NCBI RefSeq assembly: GCF_900141895.1
Contig: NZ_FQYT01000003.1
Span: forward strand, 62,001 to 126,000
DNA from: Parasporobacterium paucivorans DSM 15970
GTDB taxonomy: Bacteria > Bacillota > Clostridia > Lachnospirales > Lachnospiraceae
Direction: 5' to 3'
Length of the DNA: 64,000 bases
Part shown: positions 38,599 to 48,435 of the stretch, in pieces
Layout of the letters: each line of letters begins with the position of its first letter
Position numbering within the stretch: position 1 is the first letter of the stretch
Notes under the pieces: generated by a model
What the model saw: the letters and a program-made list of their open reading frames with translations, nothing else
Told to the model about the DNA's origin: nothing
Databases searched by the model: none
Program-made: the position numbers and the translations under genes

Positions 38599-39891
38599 AT
38601 GGATCAATATATAATCAAAGGTGGAAAAATGCTTACCGGTTCCGTTGAAATCGGTGGCGCAAAAAACGCTTCCCTTGCAATAATTGCGGCGGCAATCATG
38701 ACCGATGAGACCGTTATAATCGAGAATCTGCCGGATGTAGAGGATGTGAACGTGCTGCTCCAGGCAATTCAGGGAATCGGGGCGGTTGTTGAGCGCGTTG
38801 ACAGGCATTGTGTTAAGATAAATGGATCCACGATATCTTCTGTCAGTGTGGATTATGAATACATAAAGAAAATTCGGGCGTCCTACTACCTTCTGGGGGC
38901 TCTTCTCGGCAAATATAAAATGGCCCAGGTTGCTCTTCCGGGCGGCTGCAACATAGGGAGCCGGCCGATAGATCAGCATATCAAAGGGTTTAAGGCTCTG
39001 GGAGCTGAAGTGACCATTGAGCACGGCATGATCCTGGCGAAGGCAGGGACACTCCAGGGCAAACATATTTACATGGATGTTGTCTCGGTAGGGGCTACAA
39101 TAAACATAATGCTTGCGGCAGTCATGGCAGAAGGCATTACCGATATTGAAAATGCGGCAAAAGAGCCACACGTAGTCGATGTTGCCAATATGCTCAACAG
39201 CATGGGCGCAAACATTAAAGGAGCTGGAACAGATGTAATCCGAGTCAATGGAGTCTCCAGACTTCACGGTACCACATATTCCGTCATTCCGGACCAGATT
39301 GAAGCGGGGACTTTCATGTTTGTGGCAGCCGTGACAAGAGGAGACATTACAGTTAAAAATGTAATTCCCAAGCATTTGGAGGCGATTACCTCCAAGCTGT
39401 TGGAAATTGGATGTACGGTTGAGGAATATGATGATTCGGTCCGGGTAAAAGGATCGGAGTCTATTGTGTGTACGCATGTAAAAACTCTGCCATATCCTGG
39501 TTTTCCAACGGATATGCAGCCACAGATTTCTGTTGCCCTGGCCATGGCCAAGGGGACCAGTACCATCACAGAGAGTATTTTTGAAAACCGGTTTAAATAT
39601 GTGGACGAGCTGCGCCGTATGGGTGCTTCGATTAAGGTAGAAGGAAACACAGCTATTATAGATGGTGTTAATCAATTTACGGGTGCGCAGGTTTCTGCCC
39701 CGGATTTAAGAGCAGGTGCGGCGCTTGTATTGGCAGGACTTGCGGCACAAGGTCTGACACTGGTGGAGGATATCCGCTTTATCCAGCGTGGATATGAAGA
39801 CTTCGACGGAAAATTAAGGGCACTGGGTGCTCAGATTGAAGAAGTGTCCTCAGAGAAGGATGTCCAGAAATTCAAACTCAAAGTCGGCTGA
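38599..39891 (+). CDS. murA: UDP-N-acetylglucosamine 1-carboxyvinyltransferase
   Basis: First committed step of peptidoglycan synthesis: PEP transfer to UDP-GlcNAc. 430 residues with GGAKNASLAIIAAAIM near the N-terminus and the active-site cysteine C117 in PGGCNIGSRP (Cys, not Asp, so the fosfomycin target residue is present). It has its own promoter and lies between an M23 peptidase and metK. An antisense reading frame of 373 codons is spurious. Confidence 0.96.
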   Translation: MDQYIIKGGKMLTGSVEIGGAKNASLAIIAAAIMTDETVIIENLPDVEDVNVLLQAIQGIGAVVERVDRHCVKINGSTISSVSVDYEYIKKIRASYYLLGALLGKYKMAQVALPGGCNIGSRPIDQHIKGFKALGAEVTIEHGMILAKAGTLQGKHIYMDVVSVGATINIMLAAVMAEGITDIENAAKEPHVVDVANMLNSMGANIKGAGTDVIRVNGVSRLHGTTYSVIPDQIEAGTFMFVAAVTRGDITVKNVIPKHLEAITSKLLEIGCTVEEYDDSVRVKGSESIVCTHVKTLPYPGFPTDMQPQISVALAMAKGTSTITESIFENRFKYVDELRRMGASIKVEGNTAIIDGVNQFTGAQVSAPDLRAGAALVLAGLAAQGLTLVEDIRFIQRGYEDFDGKLRALGAQIEEVSSEKDVQKFKLKVG

Positions 39892-39901
39892 AAATAAAAT
39901 A

Positions 39902-39930
39902 TTGACAATGTGATAAATCTAATGTAGTAT
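39902..39930 (+). promoter_or_regulatory. metK leader promoter
   Basis: TTGACA (39902-39907), 17 bp, TAGTAT (39925-39930). Transcription would start near 39937, just before the SAM-I aptamer. Confidence 0.8.
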
Positions 39931-39956
39931 TTCATTTATAAATTATATAGAAGCTT

Positions 39957-40053
39957 CTCTTATTCAGAGTGATGGAGATACAAGGATCTACGAAGTCACG
40001 GCAACCCCTTAACAGGAAGGTGCCAACCTGAGCGAGCAATCGATCAATAAGAG
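39957..40053 (+). promoter_or_regulatory. SAM-I (S-box) riboswitch aptamer
   Basis: The P1 arms CTCTTATT (39957-39964) and AATAAGAG (40046-40053) are complementary and enclose the S-box core GATGGAGAT, CGAAGTCACGGCAACC and AGGAAGGTGCCAACCTGAGCG. It precedes metK, the SAM synthetase, giving feedback on SAM. When SAM is bound P1 should form and free the downstream terminator. Confidence 0.93.
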
Positions 40054-40076
40054 GATTTGATTTACCTTGTAATCGA

Positions 40077-40100
40077 GTCCACTTTTAGTGGGCTTATTTT
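40077..40100 (+). terminator. SAM-I riboswitch expression-platform terminator
   Basis: GTCCACT (40077-40083) pairs with AGTGGGC (40087-40093) over 7 bp with a 3-nt loop, followed by TTATTTT. It lies between the aptamer and the metK ribosome binding site. The alternative antiterminator was not drawn in full. Confidence 0.75.
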
Positions 40101-40130
40101 AATGAAAAATTGTATGCAGGAGGCAGACAG

Positions 40131-41318
40131 ATGGAAAAGATACTTTTTACTTCGGAATCAGTAACAGAGGGACATCCGGATAAAATATGCGACCAGATTT
40201 CAGATGCGATATTAGATGCAGTGCTGGAACAGGATCCTATGGGAAGGGTTGCTTGCGAAACGTGTGTAAGTACTGGTCTTGTACTTATCATGGGAGAAAT
40301 TTCCGCAAAAGCTAATGTGGATTACCAGAGAGTTGCCCGGGAGACTATCAAGAAAATAGGATATGACAGTTCCGCGGTAGGATTCGACGGCGATACATGT
40401 GCGGTAATGGTTGCAATGAATAAGCAGTCTTTGGATATTGCAATGGGTGTAGATAATGCACTGGAGGCAAGAGAGCAGAATATGACTGATTCACAGCTGG
40501 ATGCAATCGGAGCCGGCGATCAGGGTATGATGTTCGGCTACGCTACAAACGAGACAGAAGAATATATGCCTTACGCCATCTGCCTGGCTCATAAGCTGAC
40601 CTACAGACTTGCTCAGATCAGAAAGGATGGAACACTTCCCTACCTTCGTCCGGATGGAAAGGCTCAGGTCACAGTGGAGTATGACGAGGACAATAATCCT
40701 GTACATATAAACACGGTTGTCCTCTCCACCCAGCACTCCCCGGAAGTCAGCCAGGAGCAGATAGCACTGGACATAAGAAAATATGTTTTCAAGGAGGTAC
40801 TGCCATCCTCCATGATCGATGACAAGACCAAATTTCTGATTAACCCAACCGGCAGGTTTGTAATAGGCGGACCGAATGGCGACTGCGGTCTTACTGGTCG
40901 GAAAATCATTGTAGATACATATGGTTCCTCAGCCAGACACGGAGGAGGAGCATTTTCCGGAAAAGATCCTACTAAAGTGGACAGATCTGCAGCCTATATG
41001 GCCAGGTATATCGCAAAAAATATCGTGGCGGCCGGGCTGGCTGACAGATGCGAGATACAGCTATCTTACGCAATTGGCGTAGCATATCCGACATCTATCA
41101 TGGTAGACACATTCGAAACCGGAAAACTTAGCAACCGCAGCCTGATTCAGATCATCAAGGAGAATTTTGACTTGAGGCCGGCGGGGATAATCAAATCTCT
41201 GGATCTTAGAAGACCGATATACGGCAATACGGCAACATATGGACATTTTGGACGGGAAGATGTACAATTCCCATGGGAACGGCTTGATAAAACGGATACT
41301 TTGAAAAAATATCTGTAA
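40131..41318 (+). CDS. metK: S-adenosylmethionine synthetase
   Basis: Makes SAM from methionine and ATP. 395 residues beginning [20 protein letters not shown], with [12 protein letters not shown] (ATP-binding), [20 protein letters not shown] and [19 protein letters not shown]. The start at 40131 has AGGAGG; an upstream in-frame ATG at 40110 is rejected. Regulated by the SAM-I riboswitch above. Confidence 0.98.
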   Translation: MEKILFTSESVTEGHPDKICDQISDAILDAVLEQDPMGRVACETCVSTGLVLIMGEISAKANVDYQRVARETIKKIGYDSSAVGFDGDTCAVMVAMNKQSLDIAMGVDNALEAREQNMTDSQLDAIGAGDQGMMFGYATNETEEYMPYAICLAHKLTYRLAQIRKDGTLPYLRPDGKAQVTVEYDEDNNPVHINTVVLSTQHSPEVSQEQIALDIRKYVFKEVLPSSMIDDKTKFLINPTGRFVIGGPNGDCGLTGRKIIVDTYGSSARHGGGAFSGKDPTKVDRSAAYMARYIAKNIVAAGLADRCEIQLSYAIGVAYPTSIMVDTFETGKLSNRSLIQIIKENFDLRPAGIIKSLDLRRPIYGNTATYGHFGREDVQFPWERLDKTDTLKKYL

Positions 41319-41337
41319 CAGGACAGACTTTATTAAC

Positions 41338-41405
41338 AATTGCGCAAATCTTCGTAAACGTGTATAATCGCATGTATAAAGAGAAGATTTGTGCAATTTT
41401 TTCTT
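41338..41405 (+). terminator. metK terminator with a long 29-nt loop
   Basis: Arms 41338-41353 and 41383-41398 pair over 16 bp with a single G-U pair, loop 41354-41382, then TTTTCTT (41399-41405). Only transcripts that begin upstream (metK) contain both arms. Confidence 0.75.
41340..41368 (+). promoter_or_regulatory. proS promoter nested in the metK terminator
   Basis: TTGCGC (41340-41345), 17 bp, TATAAT (41363-41368) with TG directly before. The predicted start, near 41375, lies in the hairpin loop, so the proS transcript lacks the left arm. -35 is only 3/6, the -10 perfect. Confidence 0.6.
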
Positions 41406-41435
41406 ATTTTAGGACAATCAAGGAGGATTTACAAG

Positions 41436-42869
41436 ATGGCTCAGGCAAAGAAGCTTGTTGAAGCGATAACACCAATGGAAGAAGATTTTTCCAGATGGTA
41501 TACGGATGTCGTGAAAAAAGCGGAATTAATTGAATACTCGAGTGTTAAAGGGTGCATGATTTTAAGGCCTAACGGTTATGCCATTTGGGAAAATGTACAG
41601 AAAGAACTGGACCGGATGTTTAAAGAAACCGGAGTTGAAAACGTATATATGCCGATGTTTATACCGGAAAGTCTTCTGCAGAAAGAAAAAGATCATGTGG
41701 AAGGTTTTGCACCAGAGGTAGCATGGGTAACACAGGGGGGGCTGGAGCCGCTGGCGGAACGTTTGTGCGTAAGACCGACATCCGAGACCCTGTTTTGTGA
41801 TTTTTACTCGAATATTATCCAGTCTTACAGGGATCTGCCCAAATTATATAATCAATGGTGTTCTGTCGTAAGATGGGAAAAGACTACCAGGCCGTTTCTG
41901 CGGTCCACAGAATTTCTATGGCAGGAAGGGCATACGGCTCACGCCACCGCGGAGGATGCAGAAGAAAGAACAATCCAGATGCTGGACATATATGCTGAGT
42001 TTTGCGAAAAATTTCTTGCAATACCGATGGTTAAAGGAAAGAAGACGGACAAGGAAAAATTTGCAGGAGCGGAATCCACCTATACTATAGAAGCTTTGAT
42101 GCACGATGGAAAAGCTCTGCAGTCCGGAACCAGCCATAACTTTGGGGATGGATTTGCAAAAGCATTCGATATCCAGTATACAGATAAGGAAAACAAACTG
42201 CAGTATGTACACCAGACTTCCTGGGGCCTGTCGACCAGGATTATCGGTGCGATAATCATGGTTCACGGAGATGACAGCGGGCTTGTACTGCCGCCGATGA
42301 TTGCTCCCGTACAGGTTATGGTAGTTCCAATTGCTCAGCATAAAGAGGGAGTATTGGAAGCCGCGGCGAAAATCAAAGCAGGTCTTGCTGGCGTAAGGGT
42401 GGCACTGGATGACTCGGACAAATCGCCGGGCTGGAAGTTCAGCGAACAGGAAATCAGAGGGATCCCGCTAAGAATAGAAATCGGACCGAAGGACATGGAG
42501 GCCGGACAGGCTGTCATCGTCCGCAGGGATACCAGGGAAAAAATTACAGTTTCCCTCGATTCTATTGCAGCGAAAACGTTGGAAGTCATGGAAACCATGC
42601 AGAATGAGATGCTGGAAAGAGCGAGAAAACACAGGGACGAGCATACGTTTTCAGCAGTTACTTATGAAGAATTCAAGGACACCATCGCCAATAGGCCTGG
42701 TTTTGTAAAAGCCATGTGGTGTGGTGAAGAAACCTGCGAGCTGAAAATCAAGGAAGATACAACGGCAACCAGCAGATGCATGCCTTTCGAAGAAGAAAAC
42801 ATTTCCGATACATGCGTGTGTTGTGGGAAACCGGCTAAAACTATGGTTTATTGGGGAAAAGCATATTAA
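41436..42869 (+). CDS. proS: Prolyl-tRNA synthetase (type 3, short form)
   Basis: 477 residues, without the editing insertion of the 570-residue bacterial form. Class II motifs include [12 protein letters not shown] and [21 protein letters not shown] (motif 2). The C-terminal zinc-like domain has [12 protein letters not shown] and CVCCGKPA, and the protein ends KAY, as in archaeal/eukaryotic-type ProRS. The ATG at 41436 ([11 protein letters not shown]) has AAGGAGG; the upstream frame to 41391 is rejected. Confidence 0.96.
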   Translation: MAQAKKLVEAITPMEEDFSRWYTDVVKKAELIEYSSVKGCMILRPNGYAIWENVQKELDRMFKETGVENVYMPMFIPESLLQKEKDHVEGFAPEVAWVTQGGLEPLAERLCVRPTSETLFCDFYSNIIQSYRDLPKLYNQWCSVVRWEKTTRPFLRSTEFLWQEGHTAHATAEDAEERTIQMLDIYAEFCEKFLAIPMVKGKKTDKEKFAGAESTYTIEALMHDGKALQSGTSHNFGDGFAKAFDIQYTDKENKLQYVHQTSWGLSTRIIGAIIMVHGDDSGLVLPPMIAPVQVMVVPIAQHKEGVLEAAAKIKAGLAGVRVALDDSDKSPGWKFSEQEIRGIPLRIEIGPKDMEAGQAVIVRRDTREKITVSLDSIAAKTLEVMETMQNEMLERARKHRDEHTFSAVTYEEFKDTIANRPGFVKAMWCGEETCELKIKEDTTATSRCMPFEEENISDTCVCCGKPAKTMVYWGKAY

Positions 42870-44269
42870 TGGGCAGTATATACAATGGAAACAAAAATAT
42901 TAATATAGATATTCCGGAGGATGTCCAATATATTATGGACACCCTGAATGAAAAGGGTTTTGAGGCCTACGCAGTAGGAGGATGCATCAGGGATTCCCTT
43001 TTGAAGAGACAGCCCGAAGACTGGGATATCACGACATCGGCTCACCCTTCGGAAATAAAAGCGCTTTTTAGAAATACCGTGGATACAGGAATAAAACATG
43101 GGACGGTGACGGTACTCTGGGGAAAGAATGCCTTTGAGGTCACGACCTACAGGGTTGAAGGGGAATATGAAGACAACCGGCATCCAACCTCGGTTTGTTT
43201 TATTTCCAATCTGATCGAGGATCTGCAGCGCAGGGATTTCACTATAAATGCCATTGCGTATAATACGGAAGACGGACTGGTGGATCCTTTTGGCGGACTT
43301 ATTGATCTGCGCTACAAACTCATCCGATGCGTAGGAGATCCCAAGGAAAGATTTGCGGAGGATGCGCTCCGGACTTTGAGGGCCATACGCTTTTCAGCCC
43401 AGCTGGGGTTTGATATTGAAGGCAGAACGAAAGAATGCATTTCTGAAATGTCGGAGCTTATCGTGAATATCAGTATGGAAAGAGTCCAGTCTGAATTGGA
43501 TAAGATTCTGTGCTCAAAAAATCCAGGCAAAATAAGGCTGGTATATGAGACGGGCATTTCAGTCCATATTCTGCCGCAGCTGGATATCATGATGAACACT
43601 CCGCAGAATTCGATATATCATAAATACAGCGTAGGAGAGCATACTCTGGCGGTGTTGGAGAATACAAGGGGGAATCATTACCTCAGATGGGCAGCTCTGC
43701 TGCATGACGTAGGAAAGCCGGACGCCAGGATAGAAGACCAGGATGGACGGGATCACTATTATAATCACGGCAAAACCGGATCCGAGATGGCACACCAAAT
43801 CCTGCGGGATCTGAAGTTTGACAAGAAAACCATAAATATTGTAACAAGACTGGTGAAATTCCACGATTACAAAACCGAAATGAATGAGCAAAATATCCGC
43901 AGGGCGATTGCAAAGATCGGTCCGGATATTTTCCCGCTGTATATTGAGCTTTCCTATGCAGATTTGGCGGCAAAAAGCCGGTTTGCCATTGAGAAGAGCT
44001 TCGGCTATCTGAAATATCTTAAAGAAACGTATGAAAAGATAGTGGAACGGCAGGATCCGCTTTCCATGAAAGATTTAAAAATAAGCGGCAAGGATCTGCT
44101 GGAAATGGGGTTTTCAAAAGGGGAAACCATTGGCAGAGTGCTAAATGAATTGCTGGATAGGGTTTTAGGGGATCCATCATTAAATGAACGTGATATTCTT
44201 TTAGAATATGTAAGAAATCATAACCTGTGGGGGGAACAATGTATAAAGAGAGATACCAGGAATGGCTGA
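42869..44269 (+). CDS. cca: CCA tRNA nucleotidyltransferase with HD domain
   Basis: Adds or repairs the 3'-CCA of tRNA. 466 residues: AYAVGGCIRDSLLKRQPEDWDITT is the polymerase-beta-type head with GG and DxD, then RRDFTINAIAYN, and an HD phosphohydrolase domain (LRWAALLHDVGKPD). The ATG at 42869 overlaps the proS stop (TAATG). A start at 42851 inside proS is also open. The 3' end overlaps the next gene by 31 bp. Confidence 0.93.
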   Translation: MGSIYNGNKNINIDIPEDVQYIMDTLNEKGFEAYAVGGCIRDSLLKRQPEDWDITTSAHPSEIKALFRNTVDTGIKHGTVTVLWGKNAFEVTTYRVEGEYEDNRHPTSVCFISNLIEDLQRRDFTINAIAYNTEDGLVDPFGGLIDLRYKLIRCVGDPKERFAEDALRTLRAIRFSAQLGFDIEGRTKECISEMSELIVNISMERVQSELDKILCSKNPGKIRLVYETGISVHILPQLDIMMNTPQNSIYHKYSVGEHTLAVLENTRGNHYLRWAALLHDVGKPDARIEDQDGRDHYYNHGKTGSEMAHQILRDLKFDKKTINIVTRLVKFHDYKTEMNEQNIRRAIAKIGPDIFPLYIELSYADLAAKSRFAIEKSFGYLKYLKETYEKIVERQDPLSMKDLKISGKDLLEMGFSKGETIGRVLNELLDRVLGDPSLNERDILLEYVRNHNLWGEQCIKRDTRNG

Positions 44270-45969
44270 GCAATCCGTATTTTGACGACGAAACAAAAAA
44301 GGAGCTGCTTGGAATAAGGGACAATGAAAAAGAAATCGAGGACAGATTCTACCGGGATCTGGAATTTGGAACCGGCGGCTTAAGGGGTATCATGGGAGCC
44401 GGGACCAATCGGATGAATATATATATTATCAGAAAAGCAACACAGGGATTTGCCAATTATATTATCAGTCAGAAAAAAGCAACACAGGGAGTGGTGATTG
44501 CATTTGATTCCAGACACTGTTCCGGACAATTCGCCATGGAGGCTGCGCTCTGCCTGAATGCAAACGGTATAAAAACCTACGTGTTTGAAAGTCTCCGTCC
44601 GACCCCGGTGCTTTCCTATGCGGTCAGGGAGTTGGGCTGTGTGGGAGGAATCAACGTAACAGCCAGCCATAATCCACCTGAATATAACGGATATAAAGTA
44701 TACTGGGAAGATGGCGCACAGGTTACGCCGCCACATGATACGGCTATTATGTCGGAAGTGGAAAGCCTGACGGATTTCTGTGCCGTTAACACAATGCGGC
44801 TCGAAGAGGCTGTATCGAAAGGGCTTTATGTTGAAATCGGGGAAGAGTTGGATTCCCGATATATGGGGGAACTGAAGAAATATGTCTTGAATCCGGAATG
44901 TATAAAGGAAAACCAGGACAAATTGAATATTATCTTCACGCCGCTGCATGGATCTGGAAATGTTCCAGTCAGAAGAATTCTGTCCGAAATCGGATTCACG
45001 AATGTTCATGTGGTAAAGGAACAGGAACTCCCGGACGGGGACTTTCCGACGGTGGGTTATCCTAACCCGGAAGCCAGGGAAGCTTTTGAGCTTGCCCTGA
45101 AGCTTGCTCCAACATATGATGCAGATCTGGTTCTGGCCACGGATCCGGACTCAGACAGACTGGGAGCATATGTCCTTAACCGTAAAACAGGAGAGTATAT
45201 GGCCCTTACGGGAAACATGACAGGATGCCTTCTGGCAGAATACAGATTGGGGCAAATGAAGGAAAAGGGGACAATACCGGAAGACGGAGCCCTGATAAAG
45301 ACTATTGTGACCACAAATATGGCCGATGCGGTAAGTGACTACTACGGAATAGATCTGTATGAAGAACTGACCGGATTTAAATATATCGGACAGAAGATAT
45401 TGGAATTCGAGAAGACAGGAAAGGGAACCTTCCTTTTTGGATTTGAAGAAAGCTACGGATGTCTTATCGGGGATTATGCCCGGGATAAGGATGCAGTATC
45501 AGCGGCCATGGCGATGTGTGAGGCCGCAGCGTATTACAAATCGCTGGGTATGACCTTGTGGGACGCTCTGATCGGGATGTATGAAAAGTACGGTTATTAT
45601 AAAGACGATATTGTTTCTGTAACCATGAAGGGAAAAGAAGGAGCAGAAAGAATCTCTGCCATTATGCAGACCCTTCGCAAGAATTATCTCCAGGAAATCG
45701 GAGGATTACGGGTGCAGGCGGTCAGGGACTATCAGTCCGGCACCAGGTGTCTGACGGAATCGGGAGAAACCGAGAAACTGACACTGCCTGCGTCGAATGT
45801 CCTTTATTATGAGCTGGAGGAGTCATCCTGGGTATGTGTAAGGCCATCCGGAACGGAGCCCAAAATCAAGCTGTATTTTGGTGTCAAGGGAACTAGTCTG
45901 TCGGATGCAGATGAAAAAGCACTGAAACTAGGGGAAAGCATCATGGAAATTTGTAATTGCGCTTTTTAG
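44239..45969 (+). CDS. Phosphoglucomutase / phosphomannomutase family
   Basis: 576 residues of the alpha-D-phosphohexomutase superfamily (bacterial 580-residue PgcA type). Active-site serine is in NVTASHNPPEYNG, the Mg site is ATDPDSDRLG, sugar loop GFEESYGCL and the phosphate-binding loop RPSGTEPKIK. Interconverts glucose-1-P and glucose-6-P in the best-known homologues. The start at 44239 follows GGGGGGAA, inside the end of cca. Confidence 0.93.
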   Translation: MYKERYQEWLSNPYFDDETKKELLGIRDNEKEIEDRFYRDLEFGTGGLRGIMGAGTNRMNIYIIRKATQGFANYIISQKKATQGVVIAFDSRHCSGQFAMEAALCLNANGIKTYVFESLRPTPVLSYAVRELGCVGGINVTASHNPPEYNGYKVYWEDGAQVTPPHDTAIMSEVESLTDFCAVNTMRLEEAVSKGLYVEIGEELDSRYMGELKKYVLNPECIKENQDKLNIIFTPLHGSGNVPVRRILSEIGFTNVHVVKEQELPDGDFPTVGYPNPEAREAFELALKLAPTYDADLVLATDPDSDRLGAYVLNRKTGEYMALTGNMTGCLLAEYRLGQMKEKGTIPEDGALIKTIVTTNMADAVSDYYGIDLYEELTGFKYIGQKILEFEKTGKGTFLFGFEESYGCLIGDYARDKDAVSAAMAMCEAAAYYKSLGMTLWDALIGMYEKYGYYKDDIVSVTMKGKEGAERISAIMQTLRKNYLQEIGGLRVQAVRDYQSGTRCLTESGETEKLTLPASNVLYYELEESSWVCVRPSGTEPKIKLYFGVKGTSLSDADEKALKLGESIMEICNCAF

Positions 45970-45985
45970 CTTGGAAATGTATAAT
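45957..45985 (+). promoter_or_regulatory. Putative ispE promoter
   Basis: TTGCGC (45957-45962), 17 bp, TATAAT (45980-45985). The hexamers match those of the proS promoter. The -35 lies inside the end of the mutase gene. Confidence 0.5.
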
Positions 45986-46008
45986 ATATCTTATTTTGAG
46001 GTGATGAT

Positions 46009-46878
46009 TTGGACTCATTGAAAGTAAAAGCCTATGGAAAAATTAATATCGGTCTTGATGTAATGGCAAAGAGGGAAGATGGATACCATGAAGTCCGCAT
46101 GGTCATGCAGACGGTCCGGATCCACGACAATATCAAAGTGGATAAGGCTTCATCCGGAGATATCAGTATCACTACCAATTTGGGATTTATTCCAACGGAT
46201 AAAAAGAACCTCGTCTATAAAGCCGCAAAACTTCTAATGGATGAGTTTGCAATAAATTGCGGTGTCAGCATCGACCTGCAGAAGCACATTCCTGTTTCAG
46301 CAGGTATGGGGGGCGGGAGCAGCGATGCAGCTGCGATTCTCTACGCCATGAACAAATTATTCAAGCTTGGTCTGAGCAAAAAGGAACTTATGGAAAGAGG
46401 TGCGCTTATAGGCGCGGATGTGCCGTTCTGCCTGATGAAGGGCACGGCTCTTGCCGAAGGCATCGGGGAAAATGTGACCCGAATAGCTCCTATGCCGGAA
46501 TGCTGCATTCTGATAGCAAAACCCGGATTTTCCGTTTCAACAAAACATGTATATGAAAAGCTCCGTCTGAACGAAATCCAGAGCCACCCGGATATTGACG
46601 GAATTATTGATGCAATAGAAGAGGAAGATATCTATGAGATGTCTTCTCTGATGGGGAATGTTTTGGAGAGCGTTACGGTTAAGGAACATCCGGTAATCGA
46701 AGATATTAAAATGGCAATGATTGATAATGGTGCATTGAATTCCATAATGAGCGGCAGCGGTCCGTCTGTATTTGGCATTTTTGATGAACCGGAAGAAGCA
46801 GAATTCGCAATGAATGCGATAAGAGAAATGAAGCTGGCAAAACAGATATTTTTGACAGAGCCCCATAATGTCGAATAA
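46009..46878 (+). CDS. ispE: 4-diphosphocytidyl-2-C-methyl-D-erythritol kinase
   Basis: GHMP kinase of the MEP isoprenoid pathway, 289 residues. N-terminal AYGKINIGLDV, the glycine loop PVSAGMGGGSSDAAAILYAM and C-terminal SGSGPSVFGIF are diagnostic. The start is TTG at 46009 after GAGGTGATGAT. gntR and murI follow closely. Confidence 0.95.
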   Translation: MDSLKVKAYGKINIGLDVMAKREDGYHEVRMVMQTVRIHDNIKVDKASSGDISITTNLGFIPTDKKNLVYKAAKLLMDEFAINCGVSIDLQKHIPVSAGMGGGSSDAAAILYAMNKLFKLGLSKKELMERGALIGADVPFCLMKGTALAEGIGENVTRIAPMPECCILIAKPGFSVSTKHVYEKLRLNEIQSHPDIDGIIDAIEEEDIYEMSSLMGNVLESVTVKEHPVIEDIKMAMIDNGALNSIMSGSGPSVFGIFDEPEEAEFAMNAIREMKLAKQIFLTEPHNVE

Positions 46879-46895
46879 GAACTGGAGGAAAAATA

Positions 46896-47576
46896 ATGAA
46901 AAATCTGGACATAGCTAATGATGAGTTTTTGCCTTTACGGGACATCGTGTTCAGGAATTTAAGGGAGGCCATTATTAAAGGCGACTTAAAGCCCGGAGAA
47001 AGACTCATGGAAATTAAACTTGCCCAGAAACTGGGGGTCAGCAGGACACCTGTAAGGGAAGCCATCCGGATGCTTCAGCTGGAAGGCCTTGTTACCATGG
47101 AACCACGCAGGGGAGCGGAAGTAGCTCCTATTACGGCAAAAGAACTGACAGATGTTCTGGAGGTCCGAACAGCCCTGGAATGCCTGGCGGCAGAGCTGGC
47201 ATGCGAGAGAATCACAGAAGAAGAAGAAGAGAATCTGAGAAACTCACTGTCCGTTTTCAAGGAAGCTATAGAAAAAAATGAACTGACCGAAGTGGCAGGT
47301 ATAGATGCACATTTTCACGAGCTGATATACAAGGCAACCAAGAATGAGCGGCTTGTTCAGATTCTGAATAATCTGCGGGAGCATATCTTCCGGTACAGGC
47401 TGGAATATATCCGGGAAATCGAAAGAAGACAGGATCTGCTGGACGAACATATCGACATCGTAAATGCAATACTCAACCATGATAAAGAAGCAGCAAGAAA
47501 CGGCATGAAAAAGCATATCGAAAAACAGGAAAAATATATTCTTACGGTAATAAACGAAGACCATACGGGAAGATAA
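46896..47576 (+). CDS. GntR/FadR-family transcriptional regulator
   Basis: 226 residues: an N-terminal winged helix-turn-helix (LREAIIKGDLKPGERLMEIK, then LAQKLGVSRTPVREAIRML) and an FCD ligand-binding domain with metal-type residues D and H (DAHFHELIYKAT). The ligand is unknown. It lies between ispE and murI in a run without terminators, so co-transcription is likely. Confidence 0.93.
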   Translation: MKNLDIANDEFLPLRDIVFRNLREAIIKGDLKPGERLMEIKLAQKLGVSRTPVREAIRMLQLEGLVTMEPRRGAEVAPITAKELTDVLEVRTALECLAAELACERITEEEEENLRNSLSVFKEAIEKNELTEVAGIDAHFHELIYKATKNERLVQILNNLREHIFRYRLEYIREIERRQDLLDEHIDIVNAILNHDKEAARNGMKKHIEKQEKYILTVINEDHTGR

Positions 47577-47591
47577 ACCCGGGAGGCATAA

Positions 47592-48422
47592 ATGAAAACT
47601 GAAAATGAACGTGCAAATCCTATCGGCGTGTTTGACTCAGGTGTGGGGGGGCTGACCGTCGTACGGGAAATCATGCGCCAGCTTCCGGGAGAGAAGATCA
47701 TCTATTTTGGAGATACGGCCCGGGTGCCTTATGGAAGTAAGTCAAAAGAAACCATTACAAAATATTCAAGGCAGATCATACGTTTTTTAAAAACCAAAAA
47801 TGTCAAGGCAATCGTCATAGCCTGCAACACCGCCAGCGCCTATGCCCTTGAGGATATCAAGAATGAAATCGATATTCCCATCATGGGAGTTATAGAACCC
47901 GGAGCCCGTGCAGCCGCAATGACGACCGCCAATAAACGCATAGGGATAATCGGTACGGAAGCCACTATAGCCAGCGGGATTTATTCCGAATTTATAAAGA
48001 AAATCCTCACAGACGCAAAGGTTGCTGGGAAAGCTTGTCCACTTTTCGTGCCTCTTGTGGAAGAAGGGTACACGGATGATCCGGTGACGACGGAGATAGC
48101 ATCCAGGTATCTGAAGGACCTTAAACAGGAAAATATCGATACACTGATTTTAGGATGCACCCACTATCCTCTTCTGCGCAAAACGATTGCAGATATTATG
48201 GGCAGTGGAGTCTCTCTTGTTAATCCGGCATATGAGACGGCCACACAACTCCGGGAAATGCTTATGAAGGAAGGCCTTATGGCAGAAGAGAAACTGGATG
48301 AAGAAAGCGGAAAATATGAGATTTTTGTGAGTGATACTACCAAAAAATTTGAAGATTTCGCAAGAACCATCCTCCCATCCGATTTTGATTCCATAAGAAA
48401 AATAAACATTGAAGAATATTGA
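47592..48422 (+). CDS. murI: Glutamate racemase
   Basis: Makes D-glutamate for peptidoglycan. 276 residues with IGVFDSGVGGLTVVREI, FGDTARVPYGSKS, the first catalytic cysteine in IACNTASA and the second in LGCTHYPLL. Ribosome binding site GGGAGG. DUF1934 follows, 13 bp after the stop codon. Confidence 0.97.
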   Translation: MKTENERANPIGVFDSGVGGLTVVREIMRQLPGEKIIYFGDTARVPYGSKSKETITKYSRQIIRFLKTKNVKAIVIACNTASAYALEDIKNEIDIPIMGVIEPGARAAAMTTANKRIGIIGTEATIASGIYSEFIKKILTDAKVAGKACPLFVPLVEEGYTDDPVTTEIASRYLKDLKQENIDTLILGCTHYPLLRKTIADIMGSGVSLVNPAYETATQLREMLMKEGLMAEEKLDEESGKYEIFVSDTTKKFEDFARTILPSDFDSIRKINIEEY

Positions 48423-48435
48423 GGTAGAAGATAAG

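Noticed and set aside
38554-39675. 373-codon minus-strand reading frame across murA
   Set aside because: It is antisense to a clear murA, has no recognisable domain and no ribosome binding site; a codon-bias shadow.
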